From CAZIOI01 sp964540855 (lineage in GTDB: Bacteria; Patescibacteriota; UBA1384; DTJR01), in NCBI GenBank assembly GCA_964540855.1, contig CAZIOI010000001.1, positions 10,634 through 74,633 on the forward strand: 64,000 bases of DNA. The letters are read 5' to 3'. The position numbers and the translations under genes were made by a program. The notes below the pieces were generated by a model, which was not told the DNA's origin, did not search any database, and saw only the letters and a program-made list of their open reading frames with translations. The first letter of the stretch is position 1; each line of letters begins with the position of its first letter. Below are positions 24,883 through 33,520 of the stretch, piece after piece.

Positions 24883-26886
24883 CTAGACAATAAATGAAAT
24901 TATCAAAAGAGCGATGATATTCAATATTTTGATCATGGGATTAATTGCCGGACCTGCTGTGTCTTTGTATGGGTCGCCGACAGTGTCGCCTGTTACCGCT
25001 GCCTTATGGGCATCGCTTCCCTTGCCGCCGAAATTTCCTAGTTCAATATATTTCTTGGCGTTATCCCAAGCGGCGCCACCGGATGTCATAGAAATCGCTA
25101 CAAAAAGCCCTGTCACAATCGATCCGACCAAAACACCGCCCAAGGCTACGGGTCCAAGAGTAAATCCGACTAAAACCGGTACGAGAACCGGCAAAAGTGC
25201 CGGAAAGATCATTTGTGTTATGGCCGCCCTGGTCACAATATCCACGGCGGACGAATAATCGGGCTTTGCCTTCCCCTCCATAATACCGGGGATCGACTTG
25301 AACTGTCTGCGGACTTCCTCAACAACGGATCCCGCAGTTTTTCCAACTGATTCCATCGACAGCGCACCAAACCAATATGGCAAAAGACCGCCAATAAACA
25401 GACCGACTAGTACTTTCGGATCAGAGAGTGAAAATTGGATTTGTCCGCCAAGTCTTTCGATTTCTTGGGTGTACGAAGCAAATAAAACGATTGCGGCCAG
25501 TCCTGCTGAAGCAATAGCGTAACCCTTAGTCACCGCTTTGGTAGTGTTTCCAACAGCATCCAAGGGGTCAGTGACATTGCGAACTTTTTCCGGCAAGTTT
25601 GCCATTTCGGCAATTCCGCCAGCATTATCCGTGATTGGTCCATAAGCATCTATCGCAACAATAATTCCGGTCATTGAAAGCATCGCAAACGCCGCAACGG
25701 CGACTCCATATAATCCGGCAAGTTCATACGAACCTAGCGTTCCGGCAGCAATTATCAAAACCGGCCAAACAGTAGCTTTCATCGATACCGCCAAACCCGT
25801 GATGATATTTGTTCCATGTCCGGTCGTAGATGCCTGAGCAATCTGTCTCACCGGACCGTAAGCGGTCGAAGTGAAATATTCGGTGATCAAAATCATCGCG
25901 CCGGTTACGACCAAGCCGATTAAGCCACTATAAAATAGCTTCATAGGTTCATAGTCTGCCATGATCCAATTTGTCGCGAAATAGAACCCAACAGCGGCAA
26001 TGAGACCGGAGGCAATGAGTCCTTTGTACAGAGCCGCCATAATCTTCTCACCGCTAAGACGTACAAACAATGAGCCCAGAAGGGACGCTATAATAGATAT
26101 TCCACCCAAAACTAGGGGGAAAATGATGGCGTTAATATTGCCACCAAAAACCAATTTACCCAAAAGCATGGTCGCAATCGCCGTCACGGCATAGGTCTCA
26201 AACAAGTCCGCCGCCATACCGGCGCAGTCACCAACGTTATCACCGACATTATCGGCGATAACGGCCGGATTCCTTGGGTCGTCTTCGGGAATTGAAGCTT
26301 CGACTTTGCCAACCAAATCTGCTCCCACGTCAGCCGCTTTGGTGAATATTCCACCGCCCAAGCGCGCAAAAACCGAGATCAGAGATCCGCCAAAACCCAG
26401 TCCGATCAGCGCATCAATCTCGTACCCCATCGCTTTTGATACAGCATAAAAACCCGCTACACCAATCAGGCCGAGACCAACAACCAAGAAGCCTGTGACA
26501 GCACCACCTTTAAACGCCAGATCAAGAGCGCTCTTGAGACCACTCTTAGCTGCTTCGGCAACTCTAACATTCGCTCTAACAGAAATTGTCATACCTATGA
26601 AACCGGCGAGTGCCGACAAAATAGCGCCAACAATAAAACCGGCGGCCGTAATCCAGTTTATAAAGAATCCAAGAATTAACGCAACTGCAACAGCCACAAT
26701 CGCAATCGTTTGGTATTGTCTTTTTAAATATGCGTTTGCGCCTTGTTGGATAGCATCTGCAATCTCCTGCATTTTTTTATTACCGGCAGGTTTCGCGAGT
26801 ATCCACCTGACCAAAAGCAACCCCCAAACTATTGCCAAAACCGATGATCCGATTGCAAAATAAACACCGATGCTTTCAATCCCCAT
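24883..26886 (-). CDS. hppA: Membrane-bound H+-translocating pyrophosphatase
   Basis: This integral membrane pump uses pyrophosphate hydrolysis to move ions and saves ATP in cells with limited energy metabolism. The 667-residue protein has about 15-16 hydrophobic segments. The catalytic loops are TKAADVGADLVGKVE, IPEDDPRNPAVIADNVGDN with VGDCAGMAADLFE after it, and the C-terminal GDTVGDPYKDTAGPAINP. The potassium-dependence site reads GNTTKAVTKG: a lysine where K+-dependent enzymes have alanine, so a K+-independent H+ pump is predicted. A GGAGG Shine-Dalgarno precedes the ATG. Confidence 0.95.
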   Translation of the reverse strand: MGIESIGVYFAIGSSVLAIVWGLLLVRWILAKPAGNKKMQEIADAIQQGANAYLKRQYQTIAIVAVAVALILGFFINWITAAGFIVGAILSALAGFIGMTISVRANVRVAEAAKSGLKSALDLAFKGGAVTGFLVVGLGLIGVAGFYAVSKAMGYEIDALIGLGFGGSLISVFARLGGGIFTKAADVGADLVGKVEASIPEDDPRNPAVIADNVGDNVGDCAGMAADLFETYAVTAIATMLLGKLVFGGNINAIIFPLVLGGISIIASLLGSLFVRLSGEKIMAALYKGLIASGLIAAVGFYFATNWIMADYEPMKLFYSGLIGLVVTGAMILITEYFTSTAYGPVRQIAQASTTGHGTNIITGLAVSMKATVWPVLIIAAGTLGSYELAGLYGVAVAAFAMLSMTGIIVAIDAYGPITDNAGGIAEMANLPEKVRNVTDPLDAVGNTTKAVTKGYAIASAGLAAIVLFASYTQEIERLGGQIQFSLSDPKVLVGLFIGGLLPYWFGALSMESVGKTAGSVVEEVRRQFKSIPGIMEGKAKPDYSSAVDIVTRAAITQMIFPALLPVLVPVLVGFTLGPVALGGVLVGSIVTGLFVAISMTSGGAAWDNAKKYIELGNFGGKGSDAHKAAVTGDTVGDPYKDTAGPAINPMIKILNIIALLIISFIV

Positions 26887-26958
26887 AAAACCTCCAAAAA
26901 ATTATAAAGTGATTTGATATTTTGACAGTTTACGCCAAAAGACGAACTGCCAAATTAC

Positions 26959-28101
26959 TTATTTATACAGAATTTCCCTGTAAACTTCAAGGGTCTTTTT
27001 TGCCGTTTGCTCCCACGTAAACCTTTTTGCGTTCTTCAAACCGTTATCGGAAATTTTTTTACTCACATTCGCATCCGACAAGATAAGGGCTAACTTCTCA
27101 CTCATGTCATGTGAATCTTCGGGATTAAAATAAACCGCACCATCGGCATATATCTCCGGCATGCACGTTCGGTCACTTGAAGCGACCGGCGTGCCGCAAG
27201 CCTGTGCTTCCAGCCCGGGAAGCCCAAAACCCTCCGAAAGCGACGGAAAGCAAAAAACACCGGCTCCGGAATAAATTGCCGGTAAATCGTCATCGGAAAC
27301 AAAGTCTGTAAACCTGACGCTTTTGGTCAGGTTTCTCTCTTTTATTAGATCGGGAAGCTGGGGATACTTGGGATCTTCGCGACCAACAAAAACCAGCTTG
27401 AGATCGGAAAATATTTTTTGTTTTTTTAAGATTTCAAAAGCTTCAACCAACCTGGGCAAATTTTTATGCGATCGCCACTGACCAACAGACAAAATATAAG
27501 GTGAACTTATCTTATATTTTCTAAGTGCCGCTTCGATAGTGGCTTTTTGCGAACGGCTAAACCTCTCGTCGATTGCATTGTAAGTTGTAACTACCTTATC
27601 GGGGCGCAAATGAAATTCGTCTATGATTTCTTCTTTGACATAATCCGAGACTGTAAAAACCTTTTGCGATGAAACGGCGGCATGGTTAATAACATGCTTA
27701 TAAATCTGTCTTTTAATAATCGATCTCCTTTCAGCGTATTGACCCAGAGTCAGATCGTGGATTGTTACCACAAATTTGCCACCATAAAACACAGGATGAT
27801 TAAAATGAGGAAAGTGAACAAGATCCGGCGCGGCCTCTTTTATTTGTTTTAAAAGAACTGTTTGTTCTTTGAGACTATAATGCGAAGCGGTTGTCCTAAC
27901 AATTTCCACTCCCCCCGGACGCTTCTCGATAGCAGAGAGAAAGTCTTCATCTAGCGGAGCGCCGTCAACGACTAGCAAGGCCAAGTCAAGTTCTTTATCT
28001 AGTTGGCATATCGATTTAAAAAGCTCGCACGAGTAACGACCAATCCCCGCATGTGACAGCGACAAGAAGCGACCATAAAACAAAACTTTTTTTCGTTTCA
28101 A
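26959..28101 (-). CDS. GT4-family glycosyltransferase
   Basis: The 380-residue protein has the two Rossmann-like domains of GT-B enzymes. The N-terminal VLFYGRFLSLSHAGIGRYSCE carries the acceptor side, and the C-terminal domain has ILSVGQWRSHKNLPRLVEAF, VFCFPSLSEGFGLPGLEAQACG (the E-x7-E nucleotide-sugar motif) and PVASSDRTCMPEIYADGAV. A TTG start at 28101 is chosen because AAGGAG lies five bases before it; another TTG in frame at 28125 has no such site. It follows the flippase gene closely and probably adds a sugar to the surface polysaccharide repeat unit. Confidence 0.88.
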   Translation of the reverse strand: MKRKKVLFYGRFLSLSHAGIGRYSCELFKSICQLDKELDLALLVVDGAPLDEDFLSAIEKRPGGVEIVRTTASHYSLKEQTVLLKQIKEAAPDLVHFPHFNHPVFYGGKFVVTIHDLTLGQYAERRSIIKRQIYKHVINHAAVSSQKVFTVSDYVKEEIIDEFHLRPDKVVTTYNAIDERFSRSQKATIEAALRKYKISSPYILSVGQWRSHKNLPRLVEAFEILKKQKIFSDLKLVFVGREDPKYPQLPDLIKERNLTKSVRFTDFVSDDDLPAIYSGAGVFCFPSLSEGFGLPGLEAQACGTPVASSDRTCMPEIYADGAVYFNPEDSHDMSEKLALILSDANVSKKISDNGLKNAKRFTWEQTAKKTLEVYREILYK

Positions 28102-28121
28102 ACTATCTCCTTCGCAATTAA

Positions 28122-29570
28122 TCAATCTTTTAAAAGACTTTTTAACGTGCTCTTATCTATGACCTTGAGACAATACAGTCCCAAGATAAACATTATTATC
28201 CCAAATGGTATTGTCATAAAGATGCTAAATGATTTTGCAAAATAAAGCACAAAACTAACTATAATGGCAACTGAAAGGCCTTTAAAAAAGCTCACAAAAT
28301 TGAGTTTGACTGGTAACTCTTTCCTCATAATCATATAACAAGCCACCAGAATTATTATTTCTGTCACGACTGTGTTCAAAGCTGCTGCAAGATAAGAAAA
28401 TTTAGGAATCAAAATAAAATTCGCAGAAAGATTAAAGATTGTAGCAAGACAATATGGGAGAATTAAATTTTTCTGACGGCCGAAAATGACTACGGAGTTG
28501 GTAAAAAGAGCGTTTAAAAAAGAAAGACCCACAGCAAAAATCAAAATTTGCAAAACAACATCGGCTGAAATTGCCGTTCCGGCAAAGTTTATCGTTGACG
28601 CGTTGAGATACTCATCGCCCGCAATGATATTCGTGATTGGTTTGGCTAAGGCTAGGGTTATCGAGACAACCGCAAAAGCGCCAATCGACAATAGATCAAA
28701 AGATTTTTGGAAAAGAGTTGTTATTTTCGAGTTGTCTTTTTGCTCAAAAGCAGATGTTAAAGCCGGAAAGACCGAACCAAAAAACATAAGCGGCGTTGCC
28801 ATCAAAATTTCTAATATTTTATACGGCGTGCCATATATTCCAACATCTGTACTCGTTTTAAAAACGGATAGAATCAATGTGTCGGTCTTAAAATATATCA
28901 GCCCCAAGATGCTTATTATGCCTATCGGTAGAGCCTCTATCATAAATTTTTTCGCAAATTGCCAGTCGAGACCAAATCTTGGTTTGACAAATTTTAGGCT
29001 GAAAATAAAACTGATCAGAAAATTCAAGAATGTTCCGAATATCGAGGCCGCCATGACATAAACAAGACCCAAATTCATCTTCACAGCCAGTATGATAAGA
29101 CCCATCGCTACAATTCTGGCGGCAACTTCGCTGATTGAAGCCAAATCCATCTTTAGTTTAGATTGGAAAAGAGCTGTATAAACACTGGTTTGGCTTGACC
29201 AGAGAATTGATAGTGCACCTAGCATTACCACTGTCTTTAGCTGTGGCGAATATGGTAAGAATGCAAGTAAAATTAGAGATGATACAAAAACAACCGATGA
29301 AAATATCAGCCTAATAGACGTAACATTTTTGACAATCGTAGCTTCATCTTGACCAGCCGTTATTCTTCTCACGATCACCCAGAAAAAACCAAAGTCCGAG
29401 ATTGCGGAGAAAAATGTCATAAAAGCAAACGCGGTCGTATAATCGCCGTATCCTGCGACACCAAGATATCTGACGATAATAGCAACATTAGCCAAACCGA
29501 TAATCACATTAATGAATTTTCCAACCATTTGGACTGAAAAATTGTATGCAACTTTTCGTGTTAGGCTCAT
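28122..29570 (-). CDS. Wzx-like polysaccharide flippase
   Basis: The 482-residue protein is hydrophobic along its whole length with about 12-14 membrane segments and the general character of the MOP/PST superfamily (start MSLTRKVAYNFSVQMVGKFI, later YGDYTTAFAFMTFFSAISDFG). Such proteins move lipid-linked glycan units to the outer face of the membrane. It starts one base after the GtrA stop and is followed by a GT4 gene. A second paralogue lies at 41371-42837; both share the GVxGYGDY/GVGKYTT-like N-terminal pattern. Confidence 0.88.
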   Translation of the reverse strand: MSLTRKVAYNFSVQMVGKFINVIIGLANVAIIVRYLGVAGYGDYTTAFAFMTFFSAISDFGFFWVIVRRITAGQDEATIVKNVTSIRLIFSSVVFVSSLILLAFLPYSPQLKTVVMLGALSILWSSQTSVYTALFQSKLKMDLASISEVAARIVAMGLIILAVKMNLGLVYVMAASIFGTFLNFLISFIFSLKFVKPRFGLDWQFAKKFMIEALPIGIISILGLIYFKTDTLILSVFKTSTDVGIYGTPYKILEILMATPLMFFGSVFPALTSAFEQKDNSKITTLFQKSFDLLSIGAFAVVSITLALAKPITNIIAGDEYLNASTINFAGTAISADVVLQILIFAVGLSFLNALFTNSVVIFGRQKNLILPYCLATIFNLSANFILIPKFSYLAAALNTVVTEIIILVACYMIMRKELPVKLNFVSFFKGLSVAIIVSFVLYFAKSFSIFMTIPFGIIMFILGLYCLKVIDKSTLKSLLKD

Positions 29571-29571
29571 A

Positions 29572-30015
29572 TTAGGTTTTAAACGTCCATCTTTTGTTGA
29601 TAAAAAAATTCCAAAATGTTGCTACGGCCGTTGCGGCAGCAAGACCGAAGATGTCTCGCCAACCAAATTTTGCGGTCATCGCAAAAAATACCGTCTGATT
29701 AATAAGCATACCACCTAGCGAAACCAGTAAAAACTTAGTAGCCTCCCTCACAATATTCTTGTTTGACGATCTAAATGTCCATTTTCGGTTCAAGATATAG
29801 CCGGAGCTTGCTGAAACAATAAAGGATAGCGCCTTTGCAACTTGGCGAATCGTTTGGATATCCGGCAAACCTAGTTTCCCCAAAAGCAAAAATTTAAAAA
29901 GATAGAAAAATAACCAATCTACCAAAGTATTAAATGACCCGACAATTGCAAATTTAACAAACTGTCGGTGAGCTTTATTTTTAGGGACTAAGCTAAAGAT
30001 AGTTTTTTTTTCCAC
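29572..30015 (-). CDS. GtrA-family membrane protein
   Basis: The 147-residue protein has four membrane segments. The family signatures are FVKFAIVGSFNTLVDWLFFY in the first helix and GYILNRKWTFRSSN in the middle, with a second FINKRWTFKT at the end. GtrA proteins are thought to help flip polyprenyl-phosphate sugars or work with surface glycan glycosyltransferases. The flippase follows after one base, so both are in one operon within the polysaccharide locus. Confidence 0.88.
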   Translation of the reverse strand: MEKKTIFSLVPKNKAHRQFVKFAIVGSFNTLVDWLFFYLFKFLLLGKLGLPDIQTIRQVAKALSFIVSASSGYILNRKWTFRSSNKNIVREATKFLLVSLGGMLINQTVFFAMTAKFGWRDIFGLAAATAVATFWNFFINKRWTFKT

Positions 30016-30130
30016 AAAATCACTCCTAGAGATATTGAAATATTTCTAAATTGCTGGGATAAAAAATTAGTCAGATACCCACATCAAAAAAATACATTTA
30101 ATCCGCGACAGTGTAAAGGGACGCAACAAT

Positions 30131-31543
30131 ATGCAAGCTACAAACAAAAAAATTAAATCCAGTGATGCCTCGAAGCTCTTTTGGCAAGCTTTGACGACCT
30201 TTGTTAGCACATACTGGCCACATCTGCTGGTCTTCGGAATGATCTTGGTCTCCGCATTCCTGAGGTTTTACGGCCTAAGAGAAAATTTGCATTTTAACAT
30301 TGATGAGACCCACCATCTAGAAACCATCACCAGCATTTACAAAAATAATGTTTTTGTACTGAAGGGACCACCGGCCTCCGGTGGAACCGATCTTTATCAC
30401 GGCGCTTATTATTACTACCTATATCTTTTGCCTACATGGCTCTCAGACGGCAACCCCCTAGCTCTGGGCGTCTTTACATTATTGCTCAACACTCTTTCTT
30501 TGCCACTTTTGTTTATCGCAACAAAAAAGAGCTTCAACATACAAATAGCTCTTTGGACAACACTTTTTGCCGCCACCTCCTCAACCGTTATATATTACAG
30601 TCGTTGGGCATGGAATCCCAATCTGGTGCCATTTTTCTTTATACTGGCATTTTTTGCCCTGGCGCGTTTTGAAGCAAGAAGACCTTGGTGGTTGGCGCTT
30701 TTTGCTTTCTCGCTTTCCAGTATCTCCCAACTACACATTGGCGCCATCTACTATATGCCCATATTTTTCTTGATGACTCCTTTGTTTTGGCGCGTCACAA
30801 AAAATATAAAAGTCTGGTGCGGATCAATCCTCGCTCTGATTATTCCTTGGTTACCGACTATTATCTACGAAGCAAGCCACGGCTGGTCCTTACCGCGTAG
30901 TTTTCTCAGGGCAGTAGGAATTACTCAATCTACGTCAGTAACATTTTTGATTCATGTCACCAATGGGTGGAAATTTTTCTCTCAACTATACTCGGCAATA
31001 ATTCACTTGCCACAAATAATTTTAGTTATAAGCCTTCTGGCGTTGTTAGGCTATTTGATATTCAACGTTAAGTGGCGCAACAAACAAAAAAGGCTCATAC
31101 CGATTTTTATTACAGTCAGTTTAATATTCTCCTTTTGCTCATGCGCGTATTATAATGGGACACTTTTCACACACTATGCGGAAGAATTTTTCATAATAAT
31201 GCCACTGATTACGGCCCTCTTAATAACTACTTTAATGAAACAGAAAATTTTTTATTTTGGCTCATTGACCATTGCGGTCGCCTTTACAATCGCAAATTGG
31301 TTCTATTTAAAAAAAGATATCATTGCCGGCGAACATATGTACGGTGCAACACACGAAATATGCCAAACTATACAAAGTAAAAAGTTGAATAATGTCAGCA
31401 TTGTGCTTGACGGACAAAATAATCCCGAGCACACAAAATATATTTGTCAAAAATATTATTCTATCAGTTTTGGTGGCGACAATGAGATAGTAGCCAGTAC
31501 AGACAAAAACGGTGGTATTGCCTACAATATCTCGGACGAATAA
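30131..31543 (+). CDS. GT-C membrane glycosyltransferase (PMT/ArnT-like)
   Basis: The 470-residue protein has about ten or more membrane segments. The first extracytoplasmic loop carries FNIDETHHLE, matching the Asp-Glu catalytic motif of GT39/83-type enzymes that use polyprenyl-phosphate sugars. A C-terminal soluble tail of about 70 residues includes AGEHMYGATHEICQ. It is convergent with the GT2 gene at 31544, whose product could make the polyprenyl-phosphate donor. Acceptor (protein or lipid glycan) is not known. Confidence 0.8.
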   Translation: MQATNKKIKSSDASKLFWQALTTFVSTYWPHLLVFGMILVSAFLRFYGLRENLHFNIDETHHLETITSIYKNNVFVLKGPPASGGTDLYHGAYYYYLYLLPTWLSDGNPLALGVFTLLLNTLSLPLLFIATKKSFNIQIALWTTLFAATSSTVIYYSRWAWNPNLVPFFFILAFFALARFEARRPWWLALFAFSLSSISQLHIGAIYYMPIFFLMTPLFWRVTKNIKVWCGSILALIIPWLPTIIYEASHGWSLPRSFLRAVGITQSTSVTFLIHVTNGWKFFSQLYSAIIHLPQIILVISLLALLGYLIFNVKWRNKQKRLIPIFITVSLIFSFCSCAYYNGTLFTHYAEEFFIIMPLITALLITTLMKQKIFYFGSLTIAVAFTIANWFYLKKDIIAGEHMYGATHEICQTIQSKKLNNVSIVLDGQNNPEHTKYICQKYYSISFGGDNEIVASTDKNGGIAYNISDE

Positions 31544-32272
31544 CTATCTTTTACTGTGTCCACCTTGGCGAGATCTTCTATTTAAGGCTATCTTAAATAT
31601 GACACTGATTGAACGAAATAACTCCCCGGAAATTTTCGATTCTCCGGCAACTCTGTCTATAAAAACGATGGGGATCTCCTTGAATACAAAACCCGCGTCC
31701 TGTGCAAGCAAAAGCATCTCAACTTGGAAAGCATATCCGGAAGAAATAACCTTATTGAAATTTACCTGCTTTAAAAAATCCGCAGGGTAGCATTTATATC
31801 CGGCTGTCGCATCCTTTGCCTTTATAGACAATATGGATCTCACCGCCCAATTGGCACAATAGCTATTAAGATACCTGTTAAATGCCCAGCCTTCGATTCT
31901 TCCACCCTTAACGTATCTGGAGCCTATAGCCACTGTTTTGCGGTCACACGCTTCAATTAAGGCATCAAGCTTTTCAATAGGATGCGAAAAATCCGCATCC
32001 ATTGAGATAATTTTTTCGTACCCATGTTCCAGCGCCCATTTAAAACCGGCCATATAGGCAGCACCAAGCCCCTCCTTCTCCTTCCGATGCATCGTAAAAA
32101 CCCAATCATTTTTTTTTGAAAAACTTTCTGCAATTTCTCCGGTACCGTCCGGCGAATCATCATCAACAACAAGAACGTCGGCATTAATGGTGAGTTCGCC
32201 GATTCTATTTAATAATTTTGCGATGTTATCTTTTTCGTTGTATGTGGGGACAACTATAAGGCATTTACTCAT
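31544..32272 (-). CDS. GT2 glycosyltransferase, dolichol-phosphate mannose synthase-like
   Basis: The 242-residue protein begins MSKCLIVVPTYNEKDNI and has VLVVDDDSPDGTGEIA, EGLGAAYMAGFKWALEHGY, the metal-binding SMDADFSHP and GSRYVKGGRIEGW, the pattern of polyprenyl-phosphate mannose synthases without a C-terminal membrane domain. It would make a lipid-linked monosaccharide donor for GT-C enzymes such as the convergent gene at 30131. The ATG at 32272 is preferred over one at 32287 because it matches the family start; neither has a clear ribosome-binding site. Confidence 0.87.
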   Translation of the reverse strand: MSKCLIVVPTYNEKDNIAKLLNRIGELTINADVLVVDDDSPDGTGEIAESFSKKNDWVFTMHRKEKEGLGAAYMAGFKWALEHGYEKIISMDADFSHPIEKLDALIEACDRKTVAIGSRYVKGGRIEGWAFNRYLNSYCANWAVRSILSIKAKDATAGYKCYPADFLKQVNFNKVISSGYAFQVEMLLLAQDAGFVFKEIPIVFIDRVAGESKISGELFRSISVIFKIALNRRSRQGGHSKR

Positions 32273-32422
32273 ACGCAAAACATACAATAACAGACTATAT
32301 TTGTAAATCTCCTGTATCCGTTGAATGCGTCAGATGACTTATTTTTAATTTAAAAATTGAATAAATAGGATATAATTTTCTGAAGATCATTTTTAGCTTA
32401 GCGGATAATGGATTAAAAACTA

Positions 32423-33520
32423 ATGAATAAAATAAAACTGTTGTTTTGCTTGGCTTTGGCTTTTTGTATTGTAGCGGGGGCTGTGATCTATAAGAATTAC
32501 TTGCAAAAACCAAATGCAGTAAACCGCGAATTTGTATGGGGCATCAGCGCACCAGTTTATCAGCCGAACGGCTATTCCGACCAGACAGCCGAAAAAGAGC
32601 TGCGGTTGCTGGATGAATTAGGTGTGAGCGCCGTGAGAGTTTTTCTCGAAAGATCGGTAAGGCTTAACCCCCTAACCTTTTCATTTGACGAAGTCGCAAA
32701 CGACGGGTTTATCAAAAAGCTCAATCAGCACAACAAGGATGTACTACTCATACTAGACGGTGATATTATTAATTCTATTGATATACCTAATTTTGACTAC
32801 GAGTCCGCCGGATACAAACTCGGCTCCTACGCTGCAAAAAGATACAAAGGACAGGTGAAATATTATCAGCTTGCTAATGAATTAACCGGAACAATAGTAA
32901 AGCCCTCCGACCCAAATTTTAACGGGGCGACCTTTGACGGCGGATATGGTTTGAAATATTCGATCGATCGATACAAAGCCACGTTAGGCTGGACAAAAGG
33001 AATTGCCAAAGGCATAAAGGACGGCGATCCGGATGCAAAAACCGTAGTGACGGGACACTGGATTTTGTACGATATAATTACAAAAGTAATGAAAGATGGT
33101 CTGGATTTTGATGTCCTAGGGTGGGCATGGTACAGCGCAGATGGCAGCAACATATCAACTAGAGAGATCGATGGTCGGGAGCCTATTGATTTAGCCAAGA
33201 AACTTGAGGAGCTGGGAAAGCCAGTCTGGATAATAGAATCCAATTACGATCACGGCAGCTATACCAAGCTCACCAACGACGGCTCGAATGAAAACGAACA
33301 AGCTGATTATATTTATAAAACCGCAAAAGATATTTATGACAACGGTCTTCTTAAGGGGTATTTTGTTTACACTCTATTTGACGATCTTGGCAACAAAGAC
33401 ATTATGAGCCGTTATTGGGGAATATGCGGGTACAAAGTTAATGACGACGGAACATACGAACCGGTTAAGAAAGCTGCTTTCGACAAATACAAAGAAGTAA
33501 TTAACCAAACGAACAACTAG
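32423..33520 (+). CDS. Secreted/anchored glycoside hydrolase of clan GH-A type
   Basis: The 365-residue protein has an N-terminal signal anchor (about 5-24) and a TIM-barrel-like domain. Features are ELGVSAVRVFLER, the acid/base motif YQLANEL with N152-E153, and a probable nucleophile E272 in VWIIESNYDHG, with WAWYSADGS between. The Asn-Glu pair plus a later strand-end Glu is typical of clan GH-A. The exact family (GH5, GH39 or other) is unclear. A TATAAT at 32371-32376 is the likely -10. It lies inside the polysaccharide locus and may trim or remodel the cell's own glycan. It is convergent with the fused glycosyltransferase; their ends overlap by four bases. Confidence 0.75.
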   Translation: MNKIKLLFCLALAFCIVAGAVIYKNYLQKPNAVNREFVWGISAPVYQPNGYSDQTAEKELRLLDELGVSAVRVFLERSVRLNPLTFSFDEVANDGFIKKLNQHNKDVLLILDGDIINSIDIPNFDYESAGYKLGSYAAKRYKGQVKYYQLANELTGTIVKPSDPNFNGATFDGGYGLKYSIDRYKATLGWTKGIAKGIKDGDPDAKTVVTGHWILYDIITKVMKDGLDFDVLGWAWYSADGSNISTREIDGREPIDLAKKLEELGKPVWIIESNYDHGSYTKLTNDGSNENEQADYIYKTAKDIYDNGLLKGYFVYTLFDDLGNKDIMSRYWGICGYKVNDDGTYEPVKKAAFDKYKEVINQTNN